DNA from: an uncultured Collinsella sp.
GTDB taxonomy: Bacteria > Actinomycetota > Coriobacteriia > Coriobacteriales > Coriobacteriaceae
Direction of reading: 5' to 3'
NCBI GenBank assembly: GCA_900544865.1
Contig: UQXA01000029.1
Coordinates: forward strand, 1-28,327
Length of the DNA: 28,327 nucleotides
A program made the translations under genes and the position numbers. Of the stretch, positions 8,493 to 17,167 are shown in pieces; the first letter of the stretch is position 1, and every line of letters begins with the position of its first letter. The notes beneath the pieces were generated by a model. It had not been told where the DNA came from. It saw only the letters and a program-made list of their open reading frames with translations, and did no database searches.

Positions 8493-9539
8493 ATGTTTTG
8501 CACCAAGTGCGGCTCCGAGATGCCCGACGGAACCGTTTTTTGCACGAACTGTGGGGCGCGCATGGGCGCTGCCTCTCCGGCGGCCGCGCCCGCCGAGCCC
8601 GCGTCGATGCCGGCGGCAGGGATGCCTCCCGTGCAGAAGAAGTCACATAAGCGCGCGGTGATTGCCGGCATGTGCGTGGTGGGCGTGCTCGTTGCCGGCG
8701 GTGCCGCTCTGGCGCTGACCGGCGTGCTGGGTCCGCTTGGGCAGGGCAATTCATCGCAGATTACGGTACTGGGGTCCGACGAGGGTTCAGCCGAGCACAA
8801 GGACAAGGGAAGCGCCAAGGAGAAGCCTGCCGATGAGCGAGAAGAGCCGGAAGAGACCGAGCAGACGAGCAGCAGCGTAAAGGTCGACCTTAACGACCAG
8901 GCAACCTATGCCGCCGCAAACCTGTTCCTGTCGAACTTTACGGAGGAGCACTTCGATCGGGACTGGTATCAGGCGGGCGGCTTCGATTCGACTGACGGAC
9001 TTTCTGATGACGAGAAATACAAGCTGGTCAAGTTTATCTGGTGCCATTTTATTGACAACGCGCCGTATCGAATCGAGAAAGGCGACTATGACAACGGTCA
9101 CTATCAGCGCATGGCGACCGATGTGATCAATAGGGAACTCAATCGCCTGACGGGTCTGACGCTCTCGGATGCTGACATGACCTTTGATAAAGGGTCGGGT
9201 GGGCAGATGCTTGCCGATTCGGCCGAAGTGCATGACGGGTACTTGTATCTGAAACAGGAATATGGCCAGGGAAATTACAACCCACCGTGTGCCATCGTTA
9301 CGGGCGCGACTGACCTTGGCGACAACATCTACGAGCTCACCTATGAGGTCTACAGTGCTGGCGGCATGTTACTTCCTTCCGACATCCCCGAGGGCACCTA
9401 CGGACTGCCAAAGAACCAGTTCATCGCCGCAATTCAAGCGGACGCATCCATGGGCCGTACCGAGACTTGCACGGTCCGCGTCGCGCAGGGTGACGGCGCT
9501 CCGATCTTCACACTGCTTAAAATGGGCGTCTACGACTAG
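8493..9539 (+). CDS. Zinc-ribbon membrane-anchored protein of unknown function
   Basis: This 348-aa protein begins with a zinc ribbon (C3, C6, C17, C20, in CTKC and CTNC) on the cytoplasmic side. A Pro/Ala linker follows, then one membrane span (about 55-79), a charged Glu/Lys stretch (about 95-125) and an extracellular domain of about 220 residues that I do not recognise. Proteins with an N-terminal zinc ribbon, one span and a variable outside domain are common in Gram-positive bacteria and are often poorly characterised; some may sense or bind cell-wall components. ATG 8493 has GAGGGG about ten bases upstream; a GTG at 8475 is also in frame. It is monocistronic, closed by a strong terminator. 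Confidence 0.8.
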   Translation: MFCTKCGSEMPDGTVFCTNCGARMGAASPAAAPAEPASMPAAGMPPVQKKSHKRAVIAGMCVVGVLVAGGAALALTGVLGPLGQGNSSQITVLGSDEGSAEHKDKGSAKEKPADEREEPEETEQTSSSVKVDLNDQATYAAANLFLSNFTEEHFDRDWYQAGGFDSTDGLSDDEKYKLVKFIWCHFIDNAPYRIEKGDYDNGHYQRMATDVINRELNRLTGLTLSDADMTFDKGSGGQMLADSAEVHDGYLYLKQEYGQGNYNPPCAIVTGATDLGDNIYELTYEVYSAGGMLLPSDIPEGTYGLPKNQFIAAIQADASMGRTETCTVRVAQGDGAPIFTLLKMGVYD

Positions 9540-9565
9540 ACTCGGCGTATAGCTCACTCTGATAG

Positions 9566-9596
9566 CGCCAGACGGCTTGCCCGTCTGGCGTTTTTT
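9566..9596 (+). terminator. Strong rho-independent terminator
   Basis: CGCCAGACGG (9566-9575) pairs perfectly with CCGTCTGGCG (9581-9590) over a 5-nt loop, followed by six T. It ends the zinc-ribbon gene. Sequence from the right arm onward reappears imperfectly at 11294-11338. Confidence 0.93.
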
Positions 9597-9626
9597 GCGG
9601 GGCTGTGCATGCGCTCGAGCAGGAGT
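9584..9626. repeat. Imperfect intergenic direct repeat, copy 1
   Basis: From TCTGGCGTTTTTT through GCGGGGCTG to GGAGT, this stretch aligns with 11294-11338 at about 80% identity by eye. The two copies bracket the ATP-grasp gene. Confidence 0.6.
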
Positions 9627-9746
9627 ATATGTCGCCGCCTGCCGCCCCATGCAAAAATGTGTTGCTAATTTAGAAGCCTATTCAAGCGCGCCGAAGTCGT
9701 GCGTGCTGGCGTAGCATGAGCAAAAAATCAAGCAATGGAGGGTAAC

Positions 9747-11213
9747 GTGGCAACATTGAAGACGCGAGAGCTCGAAGATTATTTTGAACGCATCGTACGC
9801 ACGCGCGAAGGTGACCTACCTGGTCGTCGCAAAGGCGACGAATACTTGTCTCAAACCCATGCGCTCTACCATGGTGATCCTGCGCCCTGGGCTCTGACGC
9901 CAAAGATATTCGACAAGGATATGACGGCGCTTCTTAAGGAGGCCGCCGAGCGCATGTACGGCATTATGGACAAGGTGACGCGGGCGTTTTGTTCCGATGC
10001 CTCCGTGCGTGCGTGGTTTCGCATGGATCCGGCTTTTGCTGACCTGTGCGCTATGGATGCCGGCTATGATTGCCAAATTCCCCTTGCACGTGTTGATATC
10101 TTTCTTGACGAAGATGCCGGTTCGTATACGTTTTGCGAGCTCAATACCGACGGCAGTGCCGGAATGGTAGTGACCGATGCGGTCTGTCAGGCAGTGCGAA
10201 TGACGCCTTCCTTTGAGGAGTTTGCATCCGACCACCCCGGCTTTCGGCAGTACGATTTGTGCGGTAGCTGGATAGACGCATTGTTTGAGACCTATGCAGA
10301 GTGGAAGCTGGCCCATCCTCGCCGCACCGAGGATAGTGCACGATCGGACGACGGGGCCCGCGTTGACGAGGGGCTCTATGCACCGCAATCAAAGATATAT
10401 CCCGCTTCGGTGGCAATCGTCGACTATTCGGAAAGCATCGACTTGGAAGATGCGGCTCATTTTGTCGACCTTATGAGGCGACGGGGTGTGGTGGCGCGCT
10501 TTGCGGATGTGCGCAACCTGCGGATTGGCGAAGACGAGAGCGGTGCTAGGCGGCTGTGCGATGCCGCCGGTCCTATTGATTGCGTTTGGCGGCGCGCGGT
10601 GACCGGCGAGCTGTGGGATAAGCCGTGCGACGGACGCTCGGCCTTAATCGAGGCGGCTCAAGAAGGGCTCGCGTGCATCGTTGGTGGTTTTAGAACGTGG
10701 CCGTGTGCGACTAAGACCGTATTTGCATTTCTGTGGTCTCGGGCCGGTCAGTCCTTGTTGAGCCCGGAGGAGCAATCGTTTGTACGGGAGCATGTGCCCT
10801 ATACCGAGATTTTGGACGAAAGCGCCCAGTTGTCGAGATTTGCCGAAAAGGATCGATGGATTGTCAAGCCGTGCGGCGGCTACAACGCGGTTGGCGTTGT
10901 AGCCGGCTTGGATGCCACGGAACGGGAATGGTCCCAGGTGCTTGCTCGCGCTGCGGCCGCTGGGGCGATTGTACAGGAGTATGCTCAGCAGTATCAGACT
11001 CCCTGCTTGCGCGGAACGCTTGTCAATGGGCCGCATCGAGGAGAGGCACCCAAAGGACTTGTGGATGATCTTGGTTTTGCGCCCGCTTCTAATATGGAAG
11101 GCCTGTACCTGTATCGCGGTCGTTTCGCAGGCGTGTACACACGCGTCGGCTTTGCCAACACCATAGGCGAGTGGACGAGCCGCTTGAACGTTGCGAGCTT
11201 TTTTGAGGAATAG
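9747..11213 (+). CDS. Glutathionylspermidine-synthase-like ATP-grasp protein
   Basis: This 488-aa protein resembles the synthetase domain of glutathionylspermidine synthase (GspS/YgiC group), an ATP-grasp ligase that joins a carboxylate to an amine. Supporting features are the acidic strand RVDIFLDEDAGSYTFCELN (about 115-133) with E131-L-N and a following D-G, as in the family's Mg/ATP site. Near residues 370-380, WIVKPCGGYNAVGV supplies the nucleotide-binding Lys and Gly-rich loop. The N-terminal amidase domain of the bifunctional enzyme is absent, and no polyamine or glutathione genes are adjacent, so the true substrate is unknown. GTG 9747 was preferred because GGAGG (9737-9741) sits five bases before it; the ATG at 9735 overlaps that site. 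It is flanked by an imperfect intergenic repeat pair. Confidence 0.8.
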   Translation: MATLKTRELEDYFERIVRTREGDLPGRRKGDEYLSQTHALYHGDPAPWALTPKIFDKDMTALLKEAAERMYGIMDKVTRAFCSDASVRAWFRMDPAFADLCAMDAGYDCQIPLARVDIFLDEDAGSYTFCELNTDGSAGMVVTDAVCQAVRMTPSFEEFASDHPGFRQYDLCGSWIDALFETYAEWKLAHPRRTEDSARSDDGARVDEGLYAPQSKIYPASVAIVDYSESIDLEDAAHFVDLMRRRGVVARFADVRNLRIGEDESGARRLCDAAGPIDCVWRRAVTGELWDKPCDGRSALIEAAQEGLACIVGGFRTWPCATKTVFAFLWSRAGQSLLSPEEQSFVREHVPYTEILDESAQLSRFAEKDRWIVKPCGGYNAVGVVAGLDATEREWSQVLARAAAAGAIVQEYAQQYQTPCLRGTLVNGPHRGEAPKGLVDDLGFAPASNMEGLYLYRGRFAGVYTRVGFANTIGEWTSRLNVASFFEE

Positions 11214-11293
11214 CCGTTTCTTGGGGCACCTTCCGTGGTTGCGGCGTTCGAAGTGACGGGGAGATTTTGGCGAAGCCGATGAGCCCGGTTCTA

Positions 11294-11338
11294 TCTGGCG
11301 TTTTTGTTGCGGGGCTGGGCGTACGCCTGAGCTGGAGT
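11294..11338. repeat. Imperfect intergenic direct repeat, copy 2
   Basis: It matches 9584-9626 (shared blocks TCTGGCGTTTTT, GCGGGGCTG, GAGC, GGAGT). Unlike copy 1 it lacks the left arm of the terminator hairpin, so it looks like a partial duplication of the region downstream of the zinc-ribbon gene. Confidence 0.6.
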
Positions 11339-11382
11339 CCTCTTCATGCGCTACCATGACAGGCAACGAATTTGACGAACGA

Positions 11383-11409
11383 CCCGCCGAGCTTGCCTCG
11401 GCGGGCTTT
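11383..11409 (+). terminator. Terminator or attenuator just upstream of mfd
   Basis: CCCGCCGAG (11383-11391) pairs perfectly with CTCGGCGGG (11397-11405) over a 5-nt loop, followed by CTTTT. It lies about 170 bases after the ATP-grasp stop and only 27 bases before the mfd start, so it could end the upstream transcript or attenuate mfd. Confidence 0.75.
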
Positions 11410-11435
11410 TGGCGTTGCAATGCCGGAGGAACAGC

Positions 11436-14400
11436 ATGCTCATTCACCGTATAGCCGCGCAGCTCTACACTGCCGAGGCGCTGCAGACCGTCGAGGCCGG
11501 GCTCGATTCTGGCGAGGACGTGACGCTGGCCGTGTCTCAGTCGGGTCGAACGCTTATGGCCGCCGCCCAGTTTGCGCGCCGCCCGCGTCCTACGGTCTAC
11601 ATCGTGAGTGGCGAGGATGCAGCCGATCGCGCCGCGCGTAGCCTTGCCGCCTATGTGGGCCTGGCGCACGTGTGCCGCTTTCCCGAGCGCAAGGACTATC
11701 CTTGGCGCGAGCAGGCGCCCGACGATTCCGTGGTGGCCCAGCGCTGCGAGGCGCTCGGGCGCATCGTGCGCGGGGACAACTGCATCATGGTCGCCTCGGC
11801 TCGCGCGCTGCTGCGCTGCGTGCCGCCGGTCGAGAGCCGCTACTGGGAGTCCACTACTTTTGCGGTGGGCGAGGAGATTCCCTTTGACGAGGTGCCGCAG
11901 CGTCTGGTGGGCATGGGCTACACCAATGCCGGCGCCGCCGACGCGCCCGGCCTGTTCCGTGTGCACGGCGACACCGTCGAGGTGTTTCCCGCGCAGGAAA
12001 AGGCGCCCGTGCGCATTGAGTTCTTTGGCGACGAGATCGACCGCATCCGCCGCATGGTGAGCTCCACGGGCCAGACCATCGGCAACGAGGACAGCATCGA
12101 GATCTTCCCGTGCCGTGAGCTGGCGCTTACCGACGAGGCCGTCCACAACATGCATGTGGCGCTCTACCGCGCCAGCCAGGACGACAGCAAGTTGGCGGCG
12201 CTGCTCGAGATGGTGGATGCGCGCATCGTCACGCCTGAGCTCGACCGCTTTTTGCCGGTGATGTACGGCCAGACCGTGAGCCCGCTGTCGCACGTGAGCG
12301 GCAAGGCGCTCGTGGTGCTGTCCGAGCCGCGCTCGCTGTTCGACGATTGCCTGCGCGCCTACGAAGATATCGAGGCGCGTGCCGGCGAGGCGGGGGTCGA
12401 CCGTCTGGACGGCCTGTACGTGCGCGCCCAGCAACTCGACTTTGGCTCCCAGCAACGCCTGAACTATGTGAGCCTCATCCGTGCCGGCGGTGCGGTGACG
12501 GCCGAGCTCAAGATTGAGCAGCCTGCCATCGCAGGCTCGGACAACCGTTTCATGACGCGCATCCAGGAGGTCGTGGGTAAGCGCTATGCCTGCGTGTTTG
12601 CCATCCCCGACCGCGGTGCGCGCGAGTCGATGGAGCTTACCTTTGGCGACGAGGGCATTACCTTTGAGGAATCGCTGACCGCGGCGCCCGAAAATGCCGG
12701 CGCTATCGGCGACCGTGTGCGCGTGGCAGCGGCGGATTCCGCCGACCGTGCCGCACGCCAGGAGGCCCATGCTTCCATTCGCGAGCGTCGCGCCGACGCG
12801 CTCAACGCCCGCTCGCTCGAGGCGGGCGCCGCGCAGGCTGCCGCCGGAGCCGCTGCGCCCACTATCTCGCGCGGGCGTGTGACCTTTGTGGACGCGGCCC
12901 TGCCGCAGGGCGTGGTGGTGCCCGACGCCAATTTGGCCGTGTTCTCGATCGCCGACCTCAACGCCCGCATGGATGCCAACCGCGCGCGTAGCCGCCGCAA
13001 GGTTGACATTACACAGATTACCTTCCCGTTTAAGCCGGGTGACTACGTCGTTCATGCCACCCACGGCATCGCGCTCTTTAGCGAGATTGCGCGCCAGGAA
13101 GTGGGCGGCAAGGAACGCGACTACTTTTTGCTGGAATATGCCGATGGCGACAAGCTCTACGTGCCGTTGGAGCAGGTCGACCGCATCACGCGCTACGTTG
13201 GCCCCGACGGTGACAAGCCGCGCCTGACCAGGCTCAACACCGCCGACTGGACGCGGGCTACCAACAAGGCGCGCAAGAATGCCAAAAAGCTGGCGTTTGA
13301 CCTGGTCGACCTGTATACGCGCCGCTCGTCGATTACCGGTATCGCCTGTCCGCCCGATACGCCCGAGCAGATCGAGATGGAGGAGAGCTTCCCCTACGAC
13401 GAGACGCGTGACCAGCTGGAGGCTATCGCCGACATCAAGGCCGACATGGAGGCGCCCAAGCCCATGGACCGCCTGCTGTGCGGCGACGTGGGCTTTGGCA
13501 AGACCGAGGTCGCCCTGCGCGCGGCCTTTAAGTGCGTGGACTCCGGCCGCCAGGTCATGGTGCTCTGCCCCACGACCATTCTGGCCCAACAGCACTACGA
13601 GACATTCTTTGAGCGCTTTGCCCCGTTTGGCCTGGAGGTTGAGGTGCTCAGCCGCTTCCGCACCCCGGCGCAGCAAAAGCGCGCGCTTAAGGCGTTTGCC
13701 GAGGGCAAGATTGATGTGCTCATCGGCACGCACCGCTTGCTTTCTGCCGATGTGAACCCTAAGAACCTGGGCCTGGTGATCATTGACGAGGAGCAGCGCT
13801 TTGGTGTGCAGCACAAGGAGCAGCTCAAAAACCTGCGCGAGCAAATCGACGTGCTCACGCTCTCGGCAACGCCTATTCCGCGAACCATGCAGATGGCCAC
13901 GAGCGGCGTGCGCGACATGAGCCTGATCACCACACCGCCGACCGGGCGTCGTCCCGTGATCGTGCACGTGGGGGAGTACGATCCCGACGTGGTGAGTGCG
14001 GCGATTCGCCTGGAGGTGGGCCGCGGCGGTCAGGTGTATTACGTGTCCAACCGCGTCAAGACCATCGACGATGCCGTGGCACGCGTGCACGAGGCCGCGC
14101 CCGAGGCGCGCGTGGGCGTGGCACACGGCAAGATGAGCCCGCGCGAGGTCGAGGACGTGATGATCGAGTTCGCGACCAAAAAGATTGACGTGCTTATCGC
14201 TACGACCATCGTGGAGAGCGGTATCGACAACGCAACGGCCAACACGCTCATCATCGAGGACTCGCAGCGTTTGGGCCTGGCGCAGCTCTACCAGCTCAAG
14301 GGCCGTGTGGGCCGCTCTGCCACGCAGGCCTACGCGTACTTTATGTTCCCGGGCGAGCTGCCGCTCACCGAGGAGGCAACGGCGCGCCTGACCGCGCTTT

Positions 14401-15068
14401 CCGAGTTCCAGGACCTGGGCAGCGGCATGCGCATCGCCATGCGTGACCTGGAGATCCGTGGTGCCGGCTCGCTCATGGGCGCCGAGCAGCACGGCAACCT
14501 GTCGAGCGTGGGCTTTGATCTGTTTACGCAGATGCTGGGTCAGGCCGTGGCAGAGGCACGCGGCGACGACGATGCCGGCGTGGAGGCGGCGAGCGTGGGC
14601 ATCAACCTGCCGGCCGACTACTTCTTGTCCGAGGAGTACATGCCGGCGGTGGACCAGCGCGTGCTCGTGTACCGTAAGCTCGCGGCGGCCGAGGACCTGG
14701 AGAGCATCGATGAGGTGCAGGAAGAGACCGAGGCCGCGCATGGCGAGCTGCCGTTGGCGGGACTCAACCTGTTCAATCGCGCACGAATCCGTATTCGCGG
14801 CGAGCGCCTTGGGCTCGAGAGTGTCACGCTCAGCGGTGGACGCATTACCTTCCTGGGGGTTGACGTGCCCAAGAAGGTAGCCTTTGAGCTTAAGACCCGC
14901 TATGGCGCGGTGAATTTTCCCAAGAGTCGCAAGCTGTCGGTGCCCTACAAGGCGGGCGCCGGCGCGGGCAGCGGCCTGGGTCGCGGCCTCGATGCCAACG
15001 ACGGCACCGGCCCGGTGGCGGCCGCGCTCATGCTGCTGCAGCAGCTGGGTGCCAGCGACGACGACTAA
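11436..15068 (+). CDS. mfd: Transcription-repair coupling factor Mfd
   Basis: This 1210-aa ATP-dependent translocase displaces RNA polymerase stalled at DNA lesions and recruits UvrA. The UvrB-like N-terminal region (about 1-350) leads into the RNA-polymerase-interacting CarD-like domain near residue 533 (KPGDYVVHATHG). The RecG-like motor follows, with Walker A GDVGFGKTE (about 683-691), the DEEQ box (784-787), and the TRG region with GRVGRS. The last about 150 residues form the regulatory D7 domain, ending in a Gly/Ala-rich tail. The central stretch at about 440-480 is Ala/Arg-rich and looks like an expanded linker. ATG 11436 follows GGAGGA at 11424-11429. Length is normal for the family. 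Confidence 0.98.
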   Translation: MLIHRIAAQLYTAEALQTVEAGLDSGEDVTLAVSQSGRTLMAAAQFARRPRPTVYIVSGEDAADRAARSLAAYVGLAHVCRFPERKDYPWREQAPDDSVVAQRCEALGRIVRGDNCIMVASARALLRCVPPVESRYWESTTFAVGEEIPFDEVPQRLVGMGYTNAGAADAPGLFRVHGDTVEVFPAQEKAPVRIEFFGDEIDRIRRMVSSTGQTIGNEDSIEIFPCRELALTDEAVHNMHVALYRASQDDSKLAALLEMVDARIVTPELDRFLPVMYGQTVSPLSHVSGKALVVLSEPRSLFDDCLRAYEDIEARAGEAGVDRLDGLYVRAQQLDFGSQQRLNYVSLIRAGGAVTAELKIEQPAIAGSDNRFMTRIQEVVGKRYACVFAIPDRGARESMELTFGDEGITFEESLTAAPENAGAIGDRVRVAAADSADRAARQEAHASIRERRADALNARSLEAGAAQAAAGAAAPTISRGRVTFVDAALPQGVVVPDANLAVFSIADLNARMDANRARSRRKVDITQITFPFKPGDYVVHATHGIALFSEIARQEVGGKERDYFLLEYADGDKLYVPLEQVDRITRYVGPDGDKPRLTRLNTADWTRATNKARKNAKKLAFDLVDLYTRRSSITGIACPPDTPEQIEMEESFPYDETRDQLEAIADIKADMEAPKPMDRLLCGDVGFGKTEVALRAAFKCVDSGRQVMVLCPTTILAQQHYETFFERFAPFGLEVEVLSRFRTPAQQKRALKAFAEGKIDVLIGTHRLLSADVNPKNLGLVIIDEEQRFGVQHKEQLKNLREQIDVLTLSATPIPRTMQMATSGVRDMSLITTPPTGRRPVIVHVGEYDPDVVSAAIRLEVGRGGQVYYVSNRVKTIDDAVARVHEAAPEARVGVAHGKMSPREVEDVMIEFATKKIDVLIATTIVESGIDNATANTLIIEDSQRLGLAQLYQLKGRVGRSATQAYAYFMFPGELPLTEEATARLTALSEFQDLGSGMRIAMRDLEIRGAGSLMGAEQHGNLSSVGFDLFTQMLGQAVAEARGDDDAGVEAASVGINLPADYFLSEEYMPAVDQRVLVYRKLAAAEDLESIDEVQEETEAAHGELPLAGLNLFNRARIRIRGERLGLESVTLSGGRITFLGVDVPKKVAFELKTRYGAVNFPKSRKLSVPYKAGAGAGSGLGRGLDANDGTGPVAAALMLLQQLGASDDD

Positions 15069-15155
15069 CAAGTAGGGGCGTGGCGGGACGGAGCTATCAG
15101 CTGCTCTTTGCCCCGCCGCCTCGCAGGTTGATTCTGACCCCATCGAAAGGAAAGC

Positions 15156-16019
15156 ATGTTCGGATACATCTATAAGAAAGATGTCGCCATTATCGCGGTT
15201 GTCCTGTGTCTTTGTCTGGGCGTGGGCAGCTTCTTCGATTATCAGATCTCGAGCGCGCTGTTCAACATCGGCAGCATGTACGGCCGCTTTGTCGAGGCGG
15301 CCGGCGAGCTGCCGTTTGAGCTGACGGCGAGCGTCGCGGGCGTTATGCTCGTGCGCTCGGCACGCCCCGATTCCAAGACGAGCAAGTGGCTCGCCGTGCT
15401 GGGCGTTCTGATCAACGTGGGCCTGGTCGGCTACGAGATTATCGGATCGCTGCGCGTCGGTGGCAAGCTTATTGCGTTTCAGCTGGTTCTGACGTTTGTG
15501 TTGGTCATCGTCGCCAACCTTATCGTCTATCGCCTTACTCGCACGACCGAGCCCGACGAGCTCACACGCTGGGCGTTGATGGTACTGGCCGTGTGGGTCG
15601 CTCAGGCCATCATCCTCAACGTCATTGTTAAGCCGTTGTGGTCGCGCCCGCGCATGCGCGTGATCGAGGTCACGCCGGGGCTCAATTTTCAGCCGTGGTG
15701 GGTGATCGGCAACCCCGACAAGTGGGCCTATATCGCCGCCGGCGTGATCAAGGACGGGTTCAAGTCGTTTGCGAGCGGACACACGGCGCATGCGGCAATC
15801 GGCCTTATGCTCGCCGGGCTTCCCGCGGCAGCCTTTAAGGAAAAACCTTCGCGTCGCCGCGTGATCTTTTGGGCGGCGGTTGTTGTTGCAGCGTTCGTCG
15901 CCTTTGGGCGCATCGTGATCGGCGCGCACTTTTTGAGTGACGTGAGCTGCGGTTTTGCCCTGGTACTGGCACTTGAGTGCCTTGCCGCACGCATTGCCTA
16001 TCCCAACGGCGTACAATAG
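15156..16019 (+). CDS. PAP2-superfamily membrane phosphatase
   Basis: This 287-aa polytopic membrane protein has about six hydrophobic segments and the three PAP2 phosphatase motifs: K159-x4-R164-P-R, S207-G208-H209 and R252-x5-H258-x3-D262. H209 would be the nucleophile-activating residue and H258 the phospho-intermediate, as known for the family. The first motif has four residues between Lys and Arg-Pro rather than the usual six. Likely substrates are lipid phosphates such as undecaprenyl pyrophosphate or phosphatidic acid at the membrane's outer face. ATG 15156 follows AAAGGAAAG. It lies 87 bases after mfd and 45 bases before the threonine aldolase gene. Confidence 0.9.
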   Translation: MFGYIYKKDVAIIAVVLCLCLGVGSFFDYQISSALFNIGSMYGRFVEAAGELPFELTASVAGVMLVRSARPDSKTSKWLAVLGVLINVGLVGYEIIGSLRVGGKLIAFQLVLTFVLVIVANLIVYRLTRTTEPDELTRWALMVLAVWVAQAIILNVIVKPLWSRPRMRVIEVTPGLNFQPWWVIGNPDKWAYIAAGVIKDGFKSFASGHTAHAAIGLMLAGLPAAAFKEKPSRRRVIFWAAVVVAAFVAFGRIVIGAHFLSDVSCGFALVLALECLAARIAYPNGVQ

Positions 16020-16064
16020 CTCCGTTTGAATCATCTGGCCGATACCCGGTAAGAGAGGATTGCC

Positions 16065-17090
16065 ATGCTCGCGTTTAACAACGATTATTCCCACGGCGCA
16101 CATCCGGCAGTGCTGCAGGCGCTCGTCGACACCAATATGGAGCCGCAGCCCGGCTACGGTACCGATGCGCACACCGAGCGTGCCAAGCAGCTTATCCGCG
16201 AGGCCTGTCAGGCCCCCGATGCCGACGTGTTTTTTCTGGTGGGCGGCACGCAGGCCAACGCGACGGTGATTGACATGCTGCTCGCGCCGTACGAGGGCGT
16301 CGTTGCTGCCGAGACCGGCCACGTCGCCTGCCACGAGGCGGGCGCCATCGAGTTTGGCGGTCACAAGGTGCTCACCATCCCCGGCTACGAGGGCAAGATG
16401 CACGCCGAGGACCTCGAGAGCTATATCCAGGTGTTCTACGAAAACGAGAGCTACGAGCACACGGTGTTCCCGGGTGCCGTGTACGTGAGCCTATCGACCG
16501 AGTACGGCACGCTGTACTCCAAGGCCGAGCTCGCGGCGATTCACGCAGTGTGCCAGAAGCGCCAGATTCCGCTGTTTGTGGACGGTGCTCGCCTGGCCTA
16601 TGCGCTGGCGGCCGATGAGTGCGACATTACCCTGCCCGAGCTGGCACAGCTGTGTGACGTGTTCTACATCGGCGGCACCAAGTGCGGCGCTCTGTGCGGC
16701 GAGGCCGTGGTGTTTTGCGGCATGCACGCTCCGGCGCATCCCATTCCGCGCATTAAGCAGCACGGTGCGTTGCTGGCCAAGGGCCGCCTGACGGGCGTGC
16801 AGTTTGAGGCGCTCTTTACCGACGGCCTGTATTTTGAGATTGGTCGCCAGGCGATCGAAACCGCGCAGGCGCTTCGTCGCGTGCTGCACGAGCGCGGCTA
16901 CCAGTTCTTCTTGGAGACGCCGACCAACCAGCAGTTCGTGATTCTGCCCAACGAGGACATGGCCCGCATTCGCGAGCACGCGGCGATCGAGTACTGGGAA
17001 AAGTACGACGATACCCACACGGTGGTGCGCTTTTGCACCAGCTGGGCCACGACGCAGGAGGATATCGACGCGTTGGCGGCTGTCCTGTAG
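16065..17090 (+). CDS. ltaE: Low-specificity L-threonine aldolase
   Basis: This 341-aa PLP enzyme of fold type I splits L-threonine or allo-threonine to glycine and acetaldehyde in the cytoplasm. Lys206 in YIGGTKCGA is the expected Schiff-base lysine. D173 in FVDGARL binds the pyridine nitrogen and R176 is nearby. His86 in ETGHVACHEAGA is the conserved residue stacking on the cofactor. GGTQAN (60-65) forms the phosphate-binding turn. The start ATG 16065 is preceded by AAGAGAGGA. The length fits the family. It may also act in glycine supply or serine breakdown. A strong terminator follows 18 bases after the stop. Confidence 0.93.
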   Translation: MLAFNNDYSHGAHPAVLQALVDTNMEPQPGYGTDAHTERAKQLIREACQAPDADVFFLVGGTQANATVIDMLLAPYEGVVAAETGHVACHEAGAIEFGGHKVLTIPGYEGKMHAEDLESYIQVFYENESYEHTVFPGAVYVSLSTEYGTLYSKAELAAIHAVCQKRQIPLFVDGARLAYALAADECDITLPELAQLCDVFYIGGTKCGALCGEAVVFCGMHAPAHPIPRIKQHGALLAKGRLTGVQFEALFTDGLYFEIGRQAIETAQALRRVLHERGYQFFLETPTNQQFVILPNEDMARIREHAAIEYWEKYDDTHTVVRFCTSWATTQEDIDALAAVL

Positions 17091-17108
17091 CCTGATGTAA
17101 TGACGAGG

Positions 17109-17150
17109 GGCCGCCTTGCGCTAGGTTTGGCGCAAGGCGGCCTTTGTTTT
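17109..17150 (+). terminator. Strong terminator between ltaE and the GNAT gene
   Basis: GGCCGCCTTGCGC (17109-17121) pairs perfectly with GCGCAAGGCGGCC (17130-17142) over an 8-nt loop, followed by TTTGTTTTT. The GNAT start lies only 18 bases beyond, so GNAT expression needs readthrough or a promoter I cannot see. Confidence 0.92.
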
Positions 17151-17167
17151 TGAGGGAGAAGGGTTGT

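Noticed and set aside
10644..16460. A 1938-codon open frame on the minus strand
   Set aside because: It lies opposite Mfd, PAP2 and threonine aldolase, all well supported. Its translation is low-complexity and has no ribosome-binding site or family match.
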